Shown here one piece after another: positions 21,123 to 27,393 of a stretch of DNA of 27,393 nucleotides. The stretch's first letter is position 1. Each line of letters starts with the position of its first letter. The translations under genes were made by a program, and so were the position numbers. The notes below the pieces were generated by a model. That model was not told where the DNA came from, made no database searches, and saw nothing but the letters and a program-made list of their open reading frames with translations. Where the stretch lies: positions 1-27,393 of the IMG/VR virus record IMGVR_UViG_3300034061_001049. One strand, written 5' to 3'. The stretch is from a virus.

Positions 21123-21246
21123 GGGGGCGCTTTCTGAAAGGAGAGTCGGTAGCGGGAACTACCCGCCCCCACCCATCAATGCCAGCCGGAGTCCTTCAAC
21201 TTACTTGAGAAAGGGTGAATTGAATGAACTACGAAAACCGGCTGGC
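21123..21246 (+). ncRNA. Candidate structured RNA leader before the PP-loop gene
   Basis: The 153-bp gap 21115-21267 can fold into two units. Unit 1 (21123-21170) is a three-way junction: outer stem GGGGGCG/CGCCCCC, hairpin CTTT-CTG-AAAG directly beside it, a 7-base single strand, and hairpin GGTAG-CGGGAA-CTACC directly beside the closing strand. Unit 2 (21181-21246) has a perfect 9-bp stem GCCAGCCGG/CCGGCTGGC around a 48-base loop, ending just before AAGGAG. A 13-codon frame with ATG at 21224 (MNYENRLAPNKEK) lies in it. It might be a cis-regulatory leader or a small RNA; not matched to any family I know. Confidence 0.45.
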
Positions 21247-21267
21247 ACCCAATAAGGAGAAGTGAAG

Positions 21268-22020
21268 ATGATTGGCTGTGTTGTCCCCATATCTGGTGGT
21301 AAAGATAGTCAGGCATGTCTGAAGCTGGCGCTTATCCGCTTTGGTCGCACTGAGGTTCGTGGCCTGTTTTGCGATACGCAGTTTGAGCATCCATTGACAT
21401 ATACCCACGTTGATGCGATTCGTGACCTATATGGGGTTCGTATTGACGTTGTATCTGATGGCGATGTAGGTACGCGCTGCCTTCGCTATGGCCGCTTCCC
21501 CAGTGGCACAGCAAGGTTCTGCACTGATGATCTGAAGATCAAGCCAACGAAAAGGTATCTGGAGAATTTAGCCGCAAAACAGGGTAAAGGTTTTGAAGTC
21601 TGGTACGGGATGCGCTCTGCCGAAAGTAACGACAGGGCTAAACGATACGAAGGAAAAACCTCATCTGACCTATACCCACTACATGAAATCTTGCCAAAGA
21701 AGTACCCAAAGCACTTAGCAACTATGGGGGTTATGTGCCGACTTCCGATCCTTGATTGGCAAACATGGCAGGTTATGCAGCTTCTCGACGGTGAGCAGAA
21801 CCCGCTCTATGCAAAAGGGTTTGACCGTGTTGGTTGCTTCCCATGCTTGGCAAGTGGTGACGCACCGAAGGAACGAGCGTTTGGGTTTGATGAAACAGGC
21901 AAACAGCACTACGAACTAGTGCGGTCAATAGAAAATAGAACAGGTAAATCAATATGGACATCAAAGGGTGGAGCAGCGCGAAACAATCCAGACCAAATGT
22001 GCGCGATATGCCAATCGTGA
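21268..22020 (+). CDS. PAPS-reductase/DndC-family PP-loop protein
   Basis: A 250-residue enzyme of the adenine nucleotide alpha-hydrolase superfamily. The PP-loop is SGGKDS (9-14); LFCDTQFEHP follows (33-42) and RFCTDDLKIKP (84-93) is typical of phosphoadenosine phosphosulfate reductase relatives. Four cysteines near the end, C190-x2-C193 and C245-x2-C248, could hold an Fe-S cluster or zinc, as in DndC-like proteins. It would activate a substrate through AMP, perhaps in sulfur transfer to nucleic acid or metabolites, but the substrate is unknown and no dnd partner is seen. The ATG at 21268 has GGAG at 8-base spacing; the GTG at 21262 is too close. Confidence 0.85.
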   Translation: MIGCVVPISGGKDSQACLKLALIRFGRTEVRGLFCDTQFEHPLTYTHVDAIRDLYGVRIDVVSDGDVGTRCLRYGRFPSGTARFCTDDLKIKPTKRYLENLAAKQGKGFEVWYGMRSAESNDRAKRYEGKTSSDLYPLHEILPKKYPKHLATMGVMCRLPILDWQTWQVMQLLDGEQNPLYAKGFDRVGCFPCLASGDAPKERAFGFDETGKQHYELVRSIENRTGKSIWTSKGGAARNNPDQMCAICQS

Positions 22021-22027
22021 AAAGGAA

Positions 22028-22228
22028 ATGAAAGTGATAAGCGACGAAGAAATCATCGAGATGGCGAATCTGGCCGGATGCACCAGAGGTTCAACGCTAA
22101 ATATCATCGCCTTCGCTCGCCTCGTGGCCGAGAAGCAGAGGGGGATGGATGCGGGGATTTGTGACAGATTCCATGAGCGTCAGATGGTTCCGGCTGAATG
22201 CGCCGCAGCGATCAGGAGTCAGAAATGA
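22028..22228 (+). CDS. Small protein, unknown function
   Basis: A protein of 66 residues from ATG 22028, or 64 from GTG 22034, which is better spaced from AAGGA. It is helical, with a segment IIEMANLAGCTRGSTLNIIA and an end AECAAAIRSQK. Short proteins that end with 'CAAAIR' are common in phage accessory regions as I recall; no function known. The 3' end overlaps the lipoprotein gene by four bases. Confidence 0.6.
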   Translation: MKVISDEEIIEMANLAGCTRGSTLNIIAFARLVAEKQRGMDAGICDRFHERQMVPAECAAAIRSQK

Positions 22229-22371
22229 AAACCGTCGGCATTATTACCGCCACGTTATTGCTGACAGCGTGCGGAACAGAGCACGCGTGTATCGAAGGGC
22301 GGGTGGCCTACAAATATCAGAATATGTGGATCACTCCTGATGGGGCTTATAGGTGCGAGGTGAGCAAATGA
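22225..22371 (+). CDS. Tiny lipoprotein
   Basis: A 48-residue protein too short to stand out on its own, but with a clear lipoprotein signal: MKTVGIITATLLLTACGTEH, lipobox LTAC at residues 12-15. The ATG has AGGAG 8 bases upstream and both ends overlap neighbours by four bases. The mature part is about 34 residues with two more cysteines. It would be anchored in the envelope of a Gram-negative host. Its place far from the lysis genes argues against an o-spanin; superinfection exclusion is possible but unproven. Confidence 0.65.
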   Translation: MKTVGIITATLLLTACGTEHACIEGRVAYKYQNMWITPDGAYRCEVSK

Positions 22372-22640
22372 AGGCCTACATCGTATCGGAGGAAGTCTTG
22401 CGGCAGGTGTTGAACAAATTGTCTATGTGCTGGAGTGACTGCGACGAGATGGATGCACTCCGCACCATCCTCGCCAAAGAGCCGAATGAGCCGGCGGCTT
22501 GGGTATGCCTATTTCAACGGGTAATACAAGATGAGTTTCTATTCAACACAGAGAGTGAGGCTACTAAATACATGCGTCAGTACTCCCCTGAAGATCAGCA
22601 GGAAATGGAAGTGCAACCACTCTACCAAAAGGATTTGTGA
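22368..22640 (+). CDS. Small phage protein, unknown function
   Basis: A 90-residue protein starting MKAYIVSEEVLRQVLNKLSM. A LRTILAKEPNEPAAWVCLFQ segment is typical of short accessory proteins in tailed phages (the AAW block). The C-terminus ends VQPLYQKDL, as also seen in that group. No role known. ATGA overlap with the lipoprotein gene; its TGA stop shares a base with the next ATG. Confidence 0.65.
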   Translation: MKAYIVSEEVLRQVLNKLSMCWSDCDEMDALRTILAKEPNEPAAWVCLFQRVIQDEFLFNTESEATKYMRQYSPEDQQEMEVQPLYQKDL

Positions 22641-22747
22641 TGACAATCATTCAAGAACTAATTGAAATCATCGAACGAAAAAACTCATGGGGTAAGAACG
22701 AAATACTGAAAGAACTGCTTGGACTACTCGCGAGGCATTACAAATGA
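22640..22747 (+). CDS. 35-residue helical peptide
   Basis: ATG at 22640 encodes MTIIQELIEIIERKNSWGKN and a second helix EILKELLGLLARHYK. The start shares a base with the upstream stop (TGATG) and the stop overlaps the next ATG (ATGA). AAAGGA lies 9 bases upstream. Two amphipathic helices joined by a turn; function unknown. The tight packing suggests a real gene. Confidence 0.5.
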   Translation: MTIIQELIEIIERKNSWGKNEILKELLGLLARHYK

Positions 22748-23712
22748 CCACCCTGAACGAGTTGGAAGCGCTGGCGAAAGCGGCAACGCCGTATTGGGAT
22801 GGCCCTATCAATGCTCCAGTGCAAGAATTCATTGATGCCGCCACCCCCGAAACCATCCTGCGCTTGATCGAGTTGGTGAAGGAGATGGGAGAGGCGTTGG
22901 AGCAATTCGCAAATGTTGAACTTAGTGATGATAACTGCGCATCTTATGAAGTGGCAAACAAGCGAATCAGGAACATAGCAAACGCAGCACTCGCCAAGTA
23001 CAAGGGGGTGGATGGAATGAGCGGACTAGATAGCGGGTATGCAGGGTGCCAGTACAGCGTAGGTCACGCACAGGCGCTTGAGGCAGAGAATAAATACCTG
23101 CGCCAGCAACTTGATACACACAAAGGCATCGCAGCTATCGCTGAAGAGTACGGCATTGATGGGTTTGTTGAGATAGAAGCATTGCGCCAGCGGGTGAAGG
23201 AGTTAAATGAACTCTTATGCACCATCCACCGCGATGGTGGGCAGTACATCCAAGAACATGGGCAAGCCAAAGCCTACGCTGATGCGGTCGAGAAGTTGAA
23301 CGAGTGGAAGTTTTTACCTGAACAACTCGCCGCCGTGACGAAGGAGCGGGATGAGTACAAGCAAGACTGCAAAGACATGCAAGAGGATTACATCACGTTC
23401 AGGAAAGAGTTAGCCGCCAGCCAGCACTACGCCCAGCAGTTGCGGGAGGCGCTACACGTTTGCGCTGAGTCAATCCGCCATCGCTTTGGGAAATGCCACG
23501 AACTTAGCAAGGCGGATACCGCGCTAACCCTCCCCTGCGACACCTCGGAGCTGGATGCGCTGGTGAAGGATGCTGAGCGGTATAACACAGCGCGAGCAGC
23601 TTTCACGAATGACGGGATAACGCTCAAAAACGGCGACTATCTGGCCGACATTCTGCTCGAACAAGGCACACCGGAAAAATTTGACGCAGCCATCGACGAG
23701 GCAATGAAATGA
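22744..23712 (+). CDS. Ead/Ea22-like mosaic protein
   Basis: A 322-residue protein that is mainly helical with long coiled-coil parts, starting MTTLNELEALAKAATPYWDG. It has the mosaic look of Ead/Ea22-like proteins of lambdoid accessory regions: a 'LNELEALAKAATPGPW'-like opening, repeated short blocks, a RQRVKELNELL coiled coil, and an 'ALVKDAERYN' end block near residue 280. In lambda, Ea22 affects the lysis/lysogeny choice; I infer no such role here. ATGA overlaps at both ends place it in the accessory operon. Confidence 0.7.
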   Translation: MTTLNELEALAKAATPYWDGPINAPVQEFIDAATPETILRLIELVKEMGEALEQFANVELSDDNCASYEVANKRIRNIANAALAKYKGVDGMSGLDSGYAGCQYSVGHAQALEAENKYLRQQLDTHKGIAAIAEEYGIDGFVEIEALRQRVKELNELLCTIHRDGGQYIQEHGQAKAYADAVEKLNEWKFLPEQLAAVTKERDEYKQDCKDMQEDYITFRKELAASQHYAQQLREALHVCAESIRHRFGKCHELSKADTALTLPCDTSELDALVKDAERYNTARAAFTNDGITLKNGDYLADILLEQGTPEKFDAAIDEAMK

Positions 23713-24083
23713 ACTACACCGTACCACACCACCCCTGCACCCCGGACTGGCCCATCGCCATGATGCTGTTCGCGCTGGCTGGCAAGCCAACACCACAGCC
23801 CAAGTGCAAATACTGCTCGGGCATTATCGTGACCAAGCGGGCGTCGAAGTATTGCTCGGCAGACTGCCGCAATGCCGACGGCAAGGAGAAGGACCGCATC
23901 AACGCGAAGAAGGCACGGGCAGAGAAGAAGTCTGGCGCACCCAAGCCCCGACCCGAGGTAGCCTGCCAGCTTTGCGGTAAGATGTTCGCCCCCACCAACA
24001 ACACGTCGAAGTGGTGCTCGATTGAGTGCCGTGGGACTGCCGACTCAATCAGAAAGCGAGCCTATCGTGCCTCCCGTGCATGA
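23709..24083 (+). CDS. Double zinc-finger protein
   Basis: A 124-residue protein with two similar cysteine motifs: CKYC...YCSADC (residues ~33-53) and CQLC...WCSIEC (~86-107). Each has CxxC followed after about 13 residues by CxxxC, a treble-clef or zinc-ribbon pattern; the two may come from internal duplication. Between them is a basic helical linker (EKDRINAKKARAEKKSGAPK). DNA or RNA binding is likely, target unknown. ATGA overlap with the Ea22-like gene. Confidence 0.7.
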   Translation: MNYTVPHHPCTPDWPIAMMLFALAGKPTPQPKCKYCSGIIVTKRASKYCSADCRNADGKEKDRINAKKARAEKKSGAPKPRPEVACQLCGKMFAPTNNTSKWCSIECRGTADSIRKRAYRASRA

Positions 24084-24336
24084 CCATGAAGTACATGATG
24101 CCGTCAAGAGCAGCAAGGCCAAGCCCTATGGGTGCAGCAACGGTAATGCGCCGTCAGGGGGCTACTACGTCAAGGCTCGGCAGTACCGGGCAGACGGCAC
24201 CTACTATATGTACGACCACTTCATCTCGCATGTCTTGAGTACCCATTGCAGGTACGACAAGCGCCCCACGGACCCCCGGTGTGGCGAGTGCGAGTTACAC
24301 TCTGACGTTGAATACTTGAAAGGGTATGGAATGTGA
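24067..24336 (+). CDS. Small cysteine-containing protein, unknown function
   Basis: About 89 residues if the GTG at 24067 is the start; GTG at 24031 or 24076 are alternatives and none has a good ribosome-binding site. The body contains GGYYVKARQYRADGTYYMYD and a cysteine cluster THC...RCGEC, which could bind metal. The ATG-started frame at 24080 in another phase has low-complexity Thr/Ser/Arg content and is not chosen. Function unknown. The stop overlaps the next GTG (GTGA). Confidence 0.55.
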   Translation: MPPVHDHEVHDAVKSSKAKPYGCSNGNAPSGGYYVKARQYRADGTYYMYDHFISHVLSTHCRYDKRPTDPRCGECELHSDVEYLKGYGM

Positions 24337-24560
24337 AATCAGACGGAAGCACCGCCAGCTATTACGAGTTGCCCGAGGGGGCGACAGAGTTGCAGCACCT
24401 CATCAGCTACCGCAACATGAATGCCCAGGACGGGGAGATGTTCCGCGCCCTATACCGCAAAGGCCTGGCTGACCACAGCGACGCATTGCGTGATGCCAAG
24501 AAGGTGCTGTTCTACGCCAAGGCAGAGGTAGATCGGCTGGAGAAGTACGGAGCTACCTAG
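24333..24560 (+). CDS. DUF3310-like small protein
   Basis: A 75-residue protein from the GTG at 24333. The block MNAQDGEMFRALYRKGLADH followed by LRDAKKVLFYAKAEVDRLEK corresponds to the core of DUF3310-like phage proteins (W/F-x-A-I/L-x-x-x-x-R-x-G, then a DLRKA-x-Y/F-x-x-x-E helix). The family is linked to nucleotide kinases by name only; the role is not established. It is the last rightward gene and overlaps the end of the leftward holin gene by 8 bases. Confidence 0.65.
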   Translation: MKSDGSTASYYELPEGATELQHLISYRNMNAQDGEMFRALYRKGLADHSDALRDAKKVLFYAKAEVDRLEKYGAT

Positions 24561-24948
24561 CCACTCCCTTATGCTTCTCAAACGACCTGGCTCCCGCAAG
24601 GCCCAACATACCAAGCAACACTTGCAGAGTCAGGTCGGTGTCAATCTGCGGGAACGCGCCAGTGTAGTCAAACCCGACTACAGCGACGAATCGCAGGATC
24701 GGCTCCACGATGGCTACATACCCCAAGGCAAAGCCGCACAGCCACCCGGTAGCCGGTCTCCAGCCTGCCACAAAGACACTGGCAGACTTGGCCTCTTCCT
24801 TGTTAATCTCCAACTGACCAAGCAGCGCGTCCAGTTCGCCCTTCGCCTGCATGGAGAGCAGTTCAGCCTTGGCCTTGTTCGCCGCCTCAGTGTCGGGCAG
24901 AACCTTGTCGAGAATGGAGGTTACTGCGGGGATCAATAGTTGCCACAT
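24553..24948 (-). CDS. Holin of the 3-TM (GTA) type
   Basis: A 131-residue protein: an N-terminal soluble helix region (MWQLLIPAVTSILDKVLPDT to residue ~55), then three hydrophobic segments (around PATGWLCGFALGYVAIVEPI, ILRFVAVVGF and LQVLLGMLGLAGARSFEK). The sequence and ending ('ARSFEKHKGVAR') fit the 3-TM holin family first described for gene transfer agents. It would form membrane holes at the time of lysis. AAGGAG lies 8 bases before the ATG. It is the last gene of the leftward adsorption/lysis block and converges on the accessory operon. Confidence 0.88.
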   Translation of the reverse strand: MWQLLIPAVTSILDKVLPDTEAANKAKAELLSMQAKGELDALLGQLEINKEEAKSASVFVAGWRPATGWLCGFALGYVAIVEPILRFVAVVGFDYTGAFPQIDTDLTLQVLLGMLGLAGARSFEKHKGVAR

Positions 24949-24969
24949 TCTTCATCTCCTTCAGGCTCA

Positions 24970-25188
24970 TCATCGGGGTGCGGAGGCACCCGACTCAACT
25001 TGACCTTCTGCTGCGACCTGCGGTAGGCGAGGATCATCTCCGTAGCATCCCGCATCTCGCTCGGAAAGGATGCGCCGCTGTTCAGCCTCAAGCCGCTGAT
25101 ATGCTCGGACAACAAGCCAGAACTCAAACGCCCCACCGATGACGACGATGAGGAAGAAGCCGATGACTGTGAGTGATATTTCATTCAC
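24970..25188 (-). CDS. Single-span membrane protein of the lysis block
   Basis: A 72-residue protein from a GTG at 25188 that overlaps the M15 peptidase stop (GTGA). One membrane segment (ISLTVIGFFLIVVIGGAFEF) is followed by a charged helix (RAYQRLEAEQRRILSERD), the general shape of a small i-spanin or holin accessory. A second frame from ATG 25184 (serine-rich, soluble) overlaps it and has no Rz1-like lipobox, so the membrane frame is preferred. Start choice and role are uncertain. Confidence 0.6.
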   Translation of the reverse strand: MNEISLTVIGFFLIVVIGGAFEFWLVVRAYQRLEAEQRRILSERDAGCYGDDPRLPQVAAEGQVESGASAPR

Positions 25189-25646
25189 GCTACCCCCTCG
25201 ACGTAGGACACACCGCCGCCCTTCTTGAAGATGGCCGTCATCACGCGCATCTTGGGAATCTGGTCAGCAGGGGGGAAGGCGATATGTACCCAAGCCCCCT
25301 CATGGATTAGTTGGTCGAAGCCAATGTGTTCCTTGTTGTCCCGCAGATGGACGCAAATCTCTCGCGGCGTGCCGAACGTGGGACAGGTAAAGTCAGCGGC
25401 CAGCCCAAACATGTGCGCCGAGGTCTTGCTACCACCGACACCGGCATTGACCTTGGGGGCGCGGTAGCCGCTGTTGATGTAGATCATGTTGTTGCCAAGG
25501 AGTACGCGGACCCGTTCCAGTCCCGCTGCCAGCGTGTGCAGGTTGTCGAGGATGTCCGCCTCGTTGGGGCTGTTGTCCAGCCCGTGCCGAATGGCGTAGT
25601 CGGATTGCGTGAGTTCAGCAAGGGAGAAGTGCGCCGAGAGATTCAT
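25185..25646 (-). CDS. M15-family peptidase (endolysin)
   Basis: A 153-residue protein starting MNLSAHFSLAELTQSDYAIR. The zinc site of the M15 D,D-carboxypeptidase/L,D-endopeptidase family is visible: SAHMFGLAADF (H78, D85; the HxxGxAxD motif) and WVHIAF (H121), with E116 as likely catalytic base. YINSGYRAPKVNAGVGGS precedes it, as usual. It would cut peptidoglycan cross-links at lysis, released by the holin. The ATG at 25646 overlaps the upstream stop (ATGA); a longer frame to 25781 overlaps that gene and is rejected. Confidence 0.88.
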   Translation of the reverse strand: MNLSAHFSLAELTQSDYAIRHGLDNSPNEADILDNLHTLAAGLERVRVLLGNNMIYINSGYRAPKVNAGVGGSKTSAHMFGLAADFTCPTFGTPREICVHLRDNKEHIGFDQLIHEGAWVHIAFPPADQIPKMRVMTAIFKKGGGVSYVEGVA

Positions 25647-26065
25647 TTCTGTGGCCCGTGTAGAAATGCTGTCCAGAGTTGAAACGCCACCCACCCCGCC
25701 AAGCCAAGCAGCCCATACTTGGCGAGTTCTTTCTTCATCGTCTGCCAGAACTCGGCTTTCGCTGCGGCTTCCTTCACCCATTCCTCATGCGCTCTGCGAT
25801 GCCCGTTAGGGTCTTGCTCAGGGAAGGCATCGAACAACAACTCGGCACGGCCCATGAACGCAGTAATTGAATCTACCAAGTGACGATGGCGTTCTTCCGA
25901 CTGTTCAGCATTGTGCTGAAGGTCGCTGCGAATCGCCGCCAACTGCCTATCCACTTTGTCTGAATGGTTTTCCAAGCGCTCGTCAATATGGTTGAGAATG
26001 TGAATGGGGATGGCCCGACGTTCAATCGGCTTACCATCAGGGGTTGTCGGCCACTCGTCGGACAT
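25643..26065 (-). CDS. Membrane protein of the lysis block
   Basis: A 140-residue protein. The first ~100 residues are highly charged and helical with heptads (NHIDERLENHSDKVDRQLAA); the end holds one hydrophobic segment (YGLLGLAGWVAFQLWTAFLH, ~residues 117-136). So it is a C-terminally anchored membrane protein with a long coiled coil. It lies between a papain-like protein and the endolysin. It might be a second holin, antiholin or spanin-like protein; no family recognised with certainty. Confidence 0.65.
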   Translation of the reverse strand: MSDEWPTTPDGKPIERRAIPIHILNHIDERLENHSDKVDRQLAAIRSDLQHNAEQSEERHRHLVDSITAFMGRAELLFDAFPEQDPNGHRRAHEEWVKEAAAKAEFWQTMKKELAKYGLLGLAGWVAFQLWTAFLHGPQK

Positions 26066-26510
26066 TCAGGCTCTCCAACCAGATGAGAGTTTCAGTAGGA
26101 TCAGGCGGAGCGCCATAGGGGATGAACGGTGTGCGATACCCGTGGAACCATATATCATCGTTGATAGCCTCAGCACAGTGCGTACCCCACCAGTTGATCC
26201 CAAGCAGTTGCAGAATTGGGTACAGTATAACGTCCATCGTGCCGTATTTGCGCTTGCCGATCATCATTTCTAGGTACTCTTCAGGCACATCCACCGGGGA
26301 GTCGAACACCCGCACATCCCTGTTGTCGTAGTGGTCCCGAGGTATCTTGCGGAAGTTCCAGTTCATGTCGTACATGGCGTTATCTGTCAGCCACGCGACA
26401 TGGTATGGATAGGCCGGATGCGCCGGCTTGCCCAAGATCATCCGCCCCAGCGCCTGTAACTTGGCACTGAAGCGGTCAGGATCACAAATTACCGCTATCT
26501 GCGTTGGCAC
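26037..26510 (-). CDS. Permuted papain-fold (NlpC/P60-like) protein
   Basis: A 157-residue protein from a GTG at 26510 with GGAG 8 bases upstream. PYHVAWLTDN (H37) comes before GTHCAEAI (C112-A-E114). This order, His first and then Cys followed by a small residue and Glu, is that of circularly permuted NlpC/P60-type enzymes (YiiX/YebB group). The block after it, TPFIPYGAPPDPTETL, resembles the 'SP..L' end of such domains. It could be a cysteine amidase or peptidase used in cell entry or lysis, or a tail-linked accessory. It overlaps its neighbours by 29 bases on each side. Confidence 0.6.
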   Translation of the reverse strand: MPTQIAVICDPDRFSAKLQALGRMILGKPAHPAYPYHVAWLTDNAMYDMNWNFRKIPRDHYDNRDVRVFDSPVDVPEEYLEMMIGKRKYGTMDVILYPILQLLGINWWGTHCAEAINDDIWFHGYRTPFIPYGAPPDPTETLIWLESLNVRRVADNP

Positions 26511-27048
26511 TGTACCGCTCCGGCCAGCCTTCGTTGATCGGCGTATCGTCCTGCTGCTTGGCTTGGCAGATGGCGAAGATGGTGGCTTCACGCGCAAGCT
26601 GGGCCGCAAACAGTTCTGTTGCCAGTGCCGGCGTCATGGTGACGAACGAACCATCCATCGTTTTCCATTGCAGGTTGTCCGGCAGAGACATGCCGGCCAT
26701 CGTCAGGGCCATCTGCTGCTGCTTGGATTTGACATCGGTGTGGAACCACTTGCCACCCACCAGACAGCCGCCGTTCTCGGTGAGGTCATCCCTTATTTGC
26801 TTCAGCTTGGCAGTGCGGAGTTGTGCCAGTTGCTCGGCTGACTTCTTCGTGAAAACAACATACGGCGGCATCCGATCACCTGTTTCGGTGCGGTAGTAGG
26901 TTTCATCCGAGTAATCAGCCGGAGGTGTGGGGTCAGGGATTTCAATTAGCCCCGCAGTTTCACGAATTGCCGGAGTGTCCAGCCTGCTGAATCCTTTGTA
27001 CGGCTGGTCGATATTGACCCAAAATTGTGTTTCTTGATCTATGAACAT
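26482..27048 (-). CDS. DUF4376 protein, tail-fibre assembly type
   Basis: A 188-residue protein. Its C-terminal half, from LTENGGCLVGGKWFHTDVKS to MTPALATELFAAQLAREATI, is a DUF4376 domain, which is usually found in phage tail-fibre assembly or tail-fibre associated proteins. The N-terminal part (MFIDQETQFWVNIDQPYKGF, SDETYYRTETGDRMPP) resembles the short regions before this domain. It follows the tail fibre gene by 23 bp, which fits a chaperone role. AAGGAG lies 8 bases before the ATG. Confidence 0.8.
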   Translation of the reverse strand: MFIDQETQFWVNIDQPYKGFSRLDTPAIRETAGLIEIPDPTPPADYSDETYYRTETGDRMPPYVVFTKKSAEQLAQLRTAKLKQIRDDLTENGGCLVGGKWFHTDVKSKQQQMALTMAGMSLPDNLQWKTMDGSFVTMTPALATELFAAQLAREATIFAICQAKQQDDTPINEGWPERYSANADSGNL

Positions 27049-27071
27049 TATTGTTTCTCCTTGAATTGGTT

Positions 27072-27393
27072 TCAGCGTGCAGTTGCCGGGGCTACGTTCT
27101 CGCCGCCGAACGGGGAGGATGCGTAGGCGCTGTATAGGTAGTTGTAGCCACTGGTATTCATGTTTGTGGAGTCGTGTCGCAACTTAACTGACCCCGCATC
27201 AATGTCCGTATACAGCGTTGTTGCCTCGGCATTGGTTACGTTTGCATACACACCTTTACCAGCAGGGTTGTATGGGTCACGCGCAGTGTCTAGCACCACC
27301 CAATTGCCACCGGCTTGATCGTACAACTTAGCCCTAAACCACCGAGCCTTGAATCCAAGATACGGATTAGGGCCGTCAGCCGAACCATTGCCA
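27072..27393 (-). CDS. Tail fibre protein, C-terminal part (right edge)
   Basis: An open frame that enters from the right edge and stops at 27072, showing the last 106 residues. It starts GNGSADGPNPYLGFKARWFR, passes through NWVVLDTARDPYNP and ends YNYLYSAYASSPFGGENVAP followed by ATAR. This is the end domain (DUF7483-like) found at the tip of many phage tail fibres, which contacts the host surface. The frame is open past 27326 with no start, so the gene continues outside the window. Confidence 0.8.
   Translation of the reverse strand, partial: GNGSADGPNPYLGFKARWFRAKLYDQAGGNWVVLDTARDPYNPAGKGVYANVTNAEATTLYTDIDAGSVKLRHDSTNMNTSGYNYLYSAYASSPFGGENVAPATAR

Noticed and set aside
21123-21170. Hammerhead-type ribozyme (CTGA at 21134 and GTC at 21145)
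   Set aside because: The conserved CUGANGA and GAAA core is incomplete and in the wrong arrangement for a hammerhead.
21181-21250. tRNA suggested by GCCAGCC...GGCTGGC followed by ACCC
   Set aside because: The 7-bp ends look like an acceptor stem, but there is no T-loop (TTCGA), no D-arm GG pattern and no anticodon stem in the 48-base interior.
24080-24238. ATG-started frame in another phase within 24067-24336
   Set aside because: It has a proper ATG but a Thr/Ser/Arg-rich product without features, while the chosen frame has a plausible aromatic/cysteine pattern and couples to the next gene.
24933-25184. Overlapping serine-rich frame as an Rz1-like partner of the membrane protein at 24970-25188
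   Set aside because: No lipobox cysteine near its start and a low-complexity serine run that mirrors the membrane segment of the other frame.

Overview
The window is phage DNA (or a prophage with the same content) and holds no bacterial housekeeping genes. The packaging and head genes point to a podovirus: small terminase, large terminase, a T7-type head-to-tail connector (portal), a Bbp19-family protein, scaffold and major capsid protein. The order and the Bbp19 protein recall Bordetella phage BPP-1-like podoviruses. A lipobox lipoprotein, an M15 peptidase with a 3-TM holin and sigma70-type promoters suggest a Gram-negative, probably beta- or gammaproteobacterial host; this is inference from family resemblance. 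No integrase, RNA polymerase, tRNA or CRISPR was seen.

Layout. (1) 1-6714, minus strand: virion and packaging genes transcribed leftwards in a tightly overlapping operon, from terS (6714) to the capsid and a further partial gene at the left edge. (2) 6715-7299: a 585-bp non-coding control region between the leftward head operon and the rightward early operon. It is packed with direct and inverted repeats and has two candidate promoters that share a 20-bp operator-like sequence over their -10 boxes. (3) 7300-10172, plus strand: ten small, mostly unrecognised early genes, ended by a strong intrinsic terminator at 10218-10254. (4) 10255-13022: a lone leftward gene for a large primase/helicase-like protein, with its own terminator (10480-10509) and a divergent promoter region (13023-13121) shared with a small ribbon-helix-helix-like protein. 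(5) 13122-20310, plus strand: DNA metabolism. It contains a Cas4/RecB-like nuclease (DUF2800), an Enc34-type ssDNA-binding protein (DUF2815), two HNH homing-type endonucleases, a B-like DNA polymerase split in two by one of them, a VRR-NUC nuclease and an SNF2-like helicase. (6) 20366-24560, plus strand: accessory genes, mostly small, including a PAPS-reductase/DndC-like PP-loop enzyme behind a structured leader, a tiny lipoprotein, an Ead/Ea22-like protein and a double zinc-finger protein. (7) 24553-27393, minus strand: tail fibre C-terminus, DUF4376 protein, permuted papain-fold protein, M15 peptidase, membrane proteins and a holin, i.e. adsorption and lysis.

How it fits together: host polymerase probably starts at the two repeat-covered promoters near 6.8-7.2 kb to express early genes. 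The primase, polymerase, SSB, nucleases and helicase replicate and process DNA. The two leftward late blocks make virions and lyse the cell. The most striking features are the polymerase split by a free-standing HNH/AP2 endonuclease whose removal at a 4-bp repeat restores one frame, the repeat-rich early control region, a compact three-way-junction RNA in front of the PP-loop gene, and three 11-bp repeats spaced exactly 84 bp apart between two converging terminators.
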